This document shows, one piece after another, positions 60,233 through 64,000 of a DNA stretch of 64,000 nucleotides. Both the position numbers and the translations under genes were made by a program. The stretch is from Meandrina meandrites (Eukaryota > Cnidaria > Anthozoa > Scleractinia > Meandrinidae): contig OY855905.1 of assembly GCA_963693305.1 (NCBI GenBank), forward strand, positions 47,145,895 through 47,209,894. The letters run 5' to 3'. Position 1 is the stretch's first letter; every line of letters begins with the position of its first letter. The notes under the pieces were generated by a model, which was not told the origin of the DNA, did not search any database, and was given only the letters and a program-made list of their open reading frames with translations.

Positions 60233-63200
60233 CATTGTAAATAAAGTTATCCTATCCTATCCATCCTATCCTATCCTATCCTATCCTATCCTATCCTAGA
60301 TTATAAACAAAGGTAAATTTGAACCACAACATGCAGTAGAACCGCCCGGGGGGGGGGGGGGGGGGGGGGGACTCCCATATGAAATGGACGAGGATGCTCG
60401 TCGTCTCGCTTAGGGGTGTAAATTTCAGATTTTGGTCTCGCTTAGGGTGTTCTGGGCAAAATGTCATTATTTTTAGCCGTCAAGGTCTTGTTTAGGGTTG
60501 CACGCGAACAAATAACAATATGTTTACTCTTTTAGGGGTCTGCATAACGTTCGGCCACACCCAGATTGGTTTCTTTTAGGGGTTAAATTCAAAATTTCCG
60601 ATGAGCATCCCCGTCCCTCCTTATAGTCCTTATAGAAGTTGGCCACTCAATAGGGGCTCATTGTACATGTAAATTGGCATAAAAAGGCCGTGTTATTTCA
60701 ATACAAAATAGCGTGAAAGGGAATCACAGAAACTCATGAAGGCAACAGTCAACCTGTGTTTGAATGATTTTATAAGCTGTCAGTTTCTTTTTTAGACTCT
60801 GGTCTGTTCGAGCTTGCTGAAAACAAAGCCAAGCATTATATAATTTATTACGTTCTTGCTGGCCACTAAATAGGGCAAAAACAATGCTTAAAGTAACAGG
60901 GGTGGCCGCCTAAAAGGGGTTTTTATTTACAGTATTATACTGACAATAGTTTCAGGAATTTAGTAGTTGGCTGTTACAGTAAATACAGTGTATGGAGTGG
61001 CAGCTCAATGGGTGGCTGCTCAAAAGGGGTTCAACTGTAGATGTTGAAATTCTGTAAGGTTTAATTCCCTTCTACATGTATTTATTTTGTTGGCAGGGAG
61101 CTGTTGGTGTCTTAAGACAGACGTATTTGGAAAATGGATTTCTTGGTCTCTTCCGAGGAAACAGTGCAACAATGGCAAGGATCATTCCTTATGCTTCGCT
61201 GCAGTTTACAGCGCACGAGCAGTTTAAACAGTTGCTTAGACAAGATAATTATAATAAGAAAGGGTAGGTTTGCTCTAGCCAGTTTGATAGCCTGTTATGG
61301 GCTTGTATTACGTTACTTTTTAATGTGGTGAAAAAAGCTTGAAAACATGTGAGTGGGAAAGTAAACAAAGTCATCAGTTAGTTGACCCCTCTCGTGTTAT
61401 CTTTTCTAGTTCATGTTACATGTAAATTGATTGCCTGTTCAATCAAAATCAGACAGCATGAAACAGGCTATTAATTATGTGATGTTCATGAATGAACACC
61501 ATAGGGCATAAATTTGATGAATGTTTACAGATGAGGCCATTATACCTACACTGTACTTGACTGTACAGCTGAGGTGAGCTAAAGATATAAGAATATTTAC
61601 AGTACCCATAATGCCATGCAAGATAACAGTGGACATGTTGATGAGGATGATTCTTTATCATTTTGATATTAATACCTGTTCATCTACATGAACTACATGT
61701 ATGCCATAATTAATGTGTGTGTATCAGAAAATAGTTACACAAACCTTCATATTTGACTGTTGCTTGGGCTATACATGTACATGGCATTATATTTAATAAA
61801 TTGATGCACTTCCTTAGATGATGAGCGCTGCTCAATTTTAGGGCGCTCACGATATTGTAACTCTCAACTTGTGCTACAAGAACTTAAATACAAACGGTGA
61901 TTTATGAATTATTTAAGAAATGGAAAACATGTTCTGCGTTTCTATCGAGTTACAGAAACACGAGTGGAAGTTTGGGAGAACGAGAAATGCTGTGGAAACA
62001 CGACCCGATAGGCGAGTGTTTCCACAGCTTTTTTGAGTTCTCCCAAACTTCCACAAACACTGCGAAGAAAAACTTTAAATCAATCATCTATTTTGTTCAT
62101 CAAAATGTAAATTCTCTTTGCTGTTATCATCGTTACGGCATCAGCTCGTGTTAGTTCTGTGTTTCTACCGAGTTAATAGAAGTATGGCTTTTAGCGCACG
62201 TGAACGGGAAAACATACCTTAACGCTTAAATCCGTTAAACGGGCAGAGCCGTTAGACATCCGTTAGTTATCCGTTAGAACGTTTTCTCAAACATGTATTT
62301 TTGTGTTATATTTCAGGCCTTTGCCTCCAGTGCGTCGATTTTTAGCAGGATCCTTAGCAGGCATTACAGCAGCACTGTTCACTTACCCTTTGGATATGAT
62401 TCGTGCCAGATTAGCTATCACTCAGAAAAACAGGTAAAATATTAATATACAATGGACAAGGCATTGCTTATTCCAACTTCATTTTCCTTACAAACACACT
62501 CCAGCTGTCAATAGACTGTTACAATCTGGCAATCCCTAAAGTTAGACCGACTCAGTTAGTCACGTGTTCTGCATTTATAATATAATAATAACTGAATATC
62601 AGTACATGTAATCCTTTCTTGATCGTGGTGTTGGAAGACAAATCTACCCAAGTCTTGTTGCAGTACATGTATGTCAAGTAAATATATATATAAAAAATAC
62701 TTGTGAACAAAGTTGTGTCAAACAGGTTGTCGTTTTGTCAGTGGACCCAGTCGGACCTGCTTGGAAAAGAGTAGTTTCTCTGGCAGTTGCCTGTTGCAAA
62801 CGGTCATGGGATAGCATACGTTATGTTAAATGATCTTATCTCTAAGTGATATTTTTACCTTTTTTTGTCTCGTTAGGTACACTGGGCTTATGAATATTGT
62901 TACCAAAATTTACAGAGAAGAAGGTTTTACAGCATACTACAGAGGCCTCTTTCCCACCCTGATGGGAATTATGCCTTATGCTGGCATAAGCTTCTTCACT
63001 TATGAAACACTTAAGAAACTTTATTCTGATATCTTCCACGAGAGGAAACTCAACCCACTTCACAGGCTTTCGTTTGGGGCGTGTGCTGGGCTCTTTGGCC
63101 AATCTGCTACCTATCCACTGGATATTATTCGTCGTCGAATGCAGACAGATGGAATTTCTAGCGCTTCAAGGCCAGAGTATCGAAAAATGTGGAGCACGGC

Positions 63201-63360
63201 GAAGTATGTGTATGCAACAGAAGGGCTGAGAAAAGGCTTGTACAAAGGCTTGAGTATGAATTGGGTCAAGGGACCCATTGCTGTTGGAATAAGTTTTACA
63301 ACGTTTGATCTGTTGCATGGTTTCTTCCAGAGGCATTACATTCATACGGAGGCTGGCTAA
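56098..63360 (+). CDS. SLC25A42: SLC25A42, mitochondrial coenzyme A/adenine nucleotide carrier, 5 exons
   Basis: Complete 346-residue mitochondrial carrier. Exons 56098-56344, 59066-59091 (26 nt), 61097-61263, 62317-62433 and 62877-63360 (TAA) keep phase throughout. Three carrier repeats each show the PX(D/E)XX(K/R) signature: PLDRTK (exon 1), PLDMIRARL (exon 4) and PLDIIRRRM (exon 5). Landmarks typical of SLC25A42 include [40 protein letters not shown] and [20 protein letters not shown]. In vertebrates it exchanges CoA and ADP/dephospho-CoA across the inner mitochondrial membrane; substrate here is inferred from orthology. The ATG at 56098 is the first in frame after a stop at 56056. A possible poly(A) signal AATAAA is at 63992. 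The N-terminal 50 residues are longer than in human. Confidence 0.95.
56558..57075. repeat. ATCGAT-rich clusters in SLC25A42 intron 1
   Basis: About ten ATCGAT hexamers fall in two groups, 56558-56720 and 57010-57070, many as AATCGAT(A/T). The core of the DREF/BEAF-type site TATCGATA is approached but exact matches are few. This looks like decayed tandem AATCG-type repeat or a factor-binding cluster. Confidence 0.6.
57429..58232 (+). repeat. 201-bp tandem repeat, four copies
   Basis: Copies start at about 57429, 57630, 57831 and 58032, each AAACTTTAGCTTGCATGCTT to TGACGTTATAACAGATGAT, with exact 201-bp period and almost no differences (one clear C/T change in copy 2). It is head to tail without spacers, in SLC25A42 intron 1. 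Such identity suggests recent amplification or ongoing homogenisation. Confidence 0.97.
58304..58581 (+). pseudogene. Paired-like helix-turn-helix frame in intron
   Basis: The frame reads [40 protein letters not shown], then [10 protein letters not shown] and a Cys-Gly-Cys tail. Its shape (G(R/K)[26 protein letters not shown]) resembles the PAI half of a paired domain or a transposase HTH. The real exon may start after the acceptor-like TTTTTTAG upstream or at an unmapped site. It lies right after the 201-bp array. It could be a transposase remnant or a small nested gene. Confidence 0.4.
59384..59883. mobile_element. MITE with GGTTCCAGAAAATATCC ends
   Basis: The left end GGTTCCAGAAAATATCCATG is mirrored by GGTATGGATATTTTTTGGAA at right; the 500-bp interior includes a G-run (about 59815-59833). 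It lies in SLC25A42 intron 2 and is non-coding. Longer relative of 49367-49544. Confidence 0.8.
60248..60298 (+). repeat. (TATCC)n microsatellite
   Basis: About ten CCTAT units in SLC25A42 intron 2. Confidence 0.95.
60348..60620 (+). mobile_element. Inverted-repeat element headed by G23
   Basis: A G23 run (60348-60370) leads into ACTCCCATATGAAATGGACG and GAGGATGCTCGTCG. The right side carries the inverse CGATGAGCATCCCCGTCC. The interior repeats CGCTTAGGG(G)TGT and TTTAGGGG. The right outer end looks truncated. It lies in SLC25A42 intron 2. Confidence 0.7.
61964..62053. repeat. Hairpin, GGGAGAAC family, in SLC25A42 intron 3
   Basis: Arms GTGGAAGTTTGGGAGAAC and GCTGTGGAAACAC are mirrored at right around CGATAGGCG. 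The terminal GGGAGAAC and adjacent bases match the hairpin at 19947-20028. Confidence 0.85.
62210..62285. repeat. Second CCGTTA cluster
   Basis: Four CCGTTA in about 75 bp, with CCGTTAAACGG and GCCGTTAGA as in 28657-28882. It lies in SLC25A42 intron 3, about 30-100 bp before exon 4. Confidence 0.65.
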
Positions 63361-64000
63361 GGAGAAACAAAGTGATGCTGCACAAAATGCAATGTCCAGT
63401 ATATGTCTATACATGTATATCTGTATTGGAAATGAAAGTGATTTGCAACACGGCATATTGAATGGTTTAAATTGCTGTTAGCTAACACTAAAAGCACGTT
63501 AAAAGTTGTACTCTGGTACATGTAACAGACTAATCATGCACTTTTATGAATGTAATACAGTTTTGTAATGGCTCACGTAAATCAACACGGGGACCAAATC
63601 ACGGACAAGTTATATAATATAACCGTTGGCAAGCGCTGGAAGTGTTTTGGCTTTCACCAACACTGTTATTAGTCATAACTTTCCACCAACCTGTTGGCAA
63701 AGTTACTGGTGTATGTACAGCTGAAATACAAATTTCTATTCCCTTTACACTTTCGGGCGATTTAGGTGTGAAACTTTTTACTTCAAAACCTTGGGTACAT
63801 TTCTTATAATTATTTATTAATTTCCAAATGCGTAATTTGCAAATATATTTCTTCCATGAAATAACAAGATTTATCGTTCAAGTAACTACATGTACTTATA
63901 ATATAATAGGGTAATCTTAATTCCTTTTCTACTTACAAGCTGTTATAGACTTTTTCCTTCTCTCGGGCGTTTGCCAGTATTTTTGTAAAAGAATAAAATT
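63361..64000 (+). other. SLC25A42 3' UTR and flank
   Basis: No further gene is seen. AATAAA at 63992-63997 is a candidate polyadenylation signal for SLC25A42. Confidence 0.5.

Overview
The window is nuclear DNA of an animal, most likely an anthozoan cnidarian such as a stony coral. Genes are split by GT-AG introns, two are clear metazoan orthologues (HSF2BP and SLC25A42), and others are small secreted three-finger (Ly6/uPAR) proteins and a SUEL-type lectin, both common in corals. The AT-rich non-coding DNA is packed with short inverted-repeat elements, tRNA-derived SINEs, microsatellites and long G/C runs. The species call is an inference. Exons were assembled by eye from splice signals, reading phase and family resemblance.

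Layout. 1-6.3 kb has no gene: degenerate 0.7-0.8 kb tandem units and two inverted 621-bp elements flanked by TTAA. 6.3-13.4 kb holds two convergent Ly6/uPAR genes, one secreted (+) and one with a GPI-type tail (-). The second has an in-frame UGA exactly where its neighbour has a conserved cysteine. 13.4-20.1 kb has one broken coiled-coil exon and a large (CCCT)n tract. 20.2-29.1 kb carries a two-domain galactose/rhamnose-binding lectin exon (-), followed by a transposon-rich stretch: a LINE split by a Penelope-like element, a 70-bp palindrome and many hairpins. A possible signal-peptide exon lies at its far end. 29.1-35.1 kb is gene-free, with a microsatellite, a G-run and an array of short palindromes.

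35.1-42.8 kb is a complete 12-exon HSF2BP gene (-), whose product works with BRCA2 in meiotic recombination. 42.8-47 kb is intergenic with inverted-repeat elements. 47-54.6 kb is a five-exon gene (-) for a probably N-myristoylated coiled-coil protein I cannot name. It sits head to head with SLC25A42 (+, 56.1-63.4 kb), the mitochondrial coenzyme A/adenine nucleotide carrier, complete in five exons. SLC25A42 intron 1 contains four near-identical 201-bp tandem repeats and a small paired-like HTH reading frame.

The genes do not form one pathway. The two most unusual signals are the UGA-for-cysteine Ly6 gene and the recurring architecture of short hairpins joined to promoter-like DNA.
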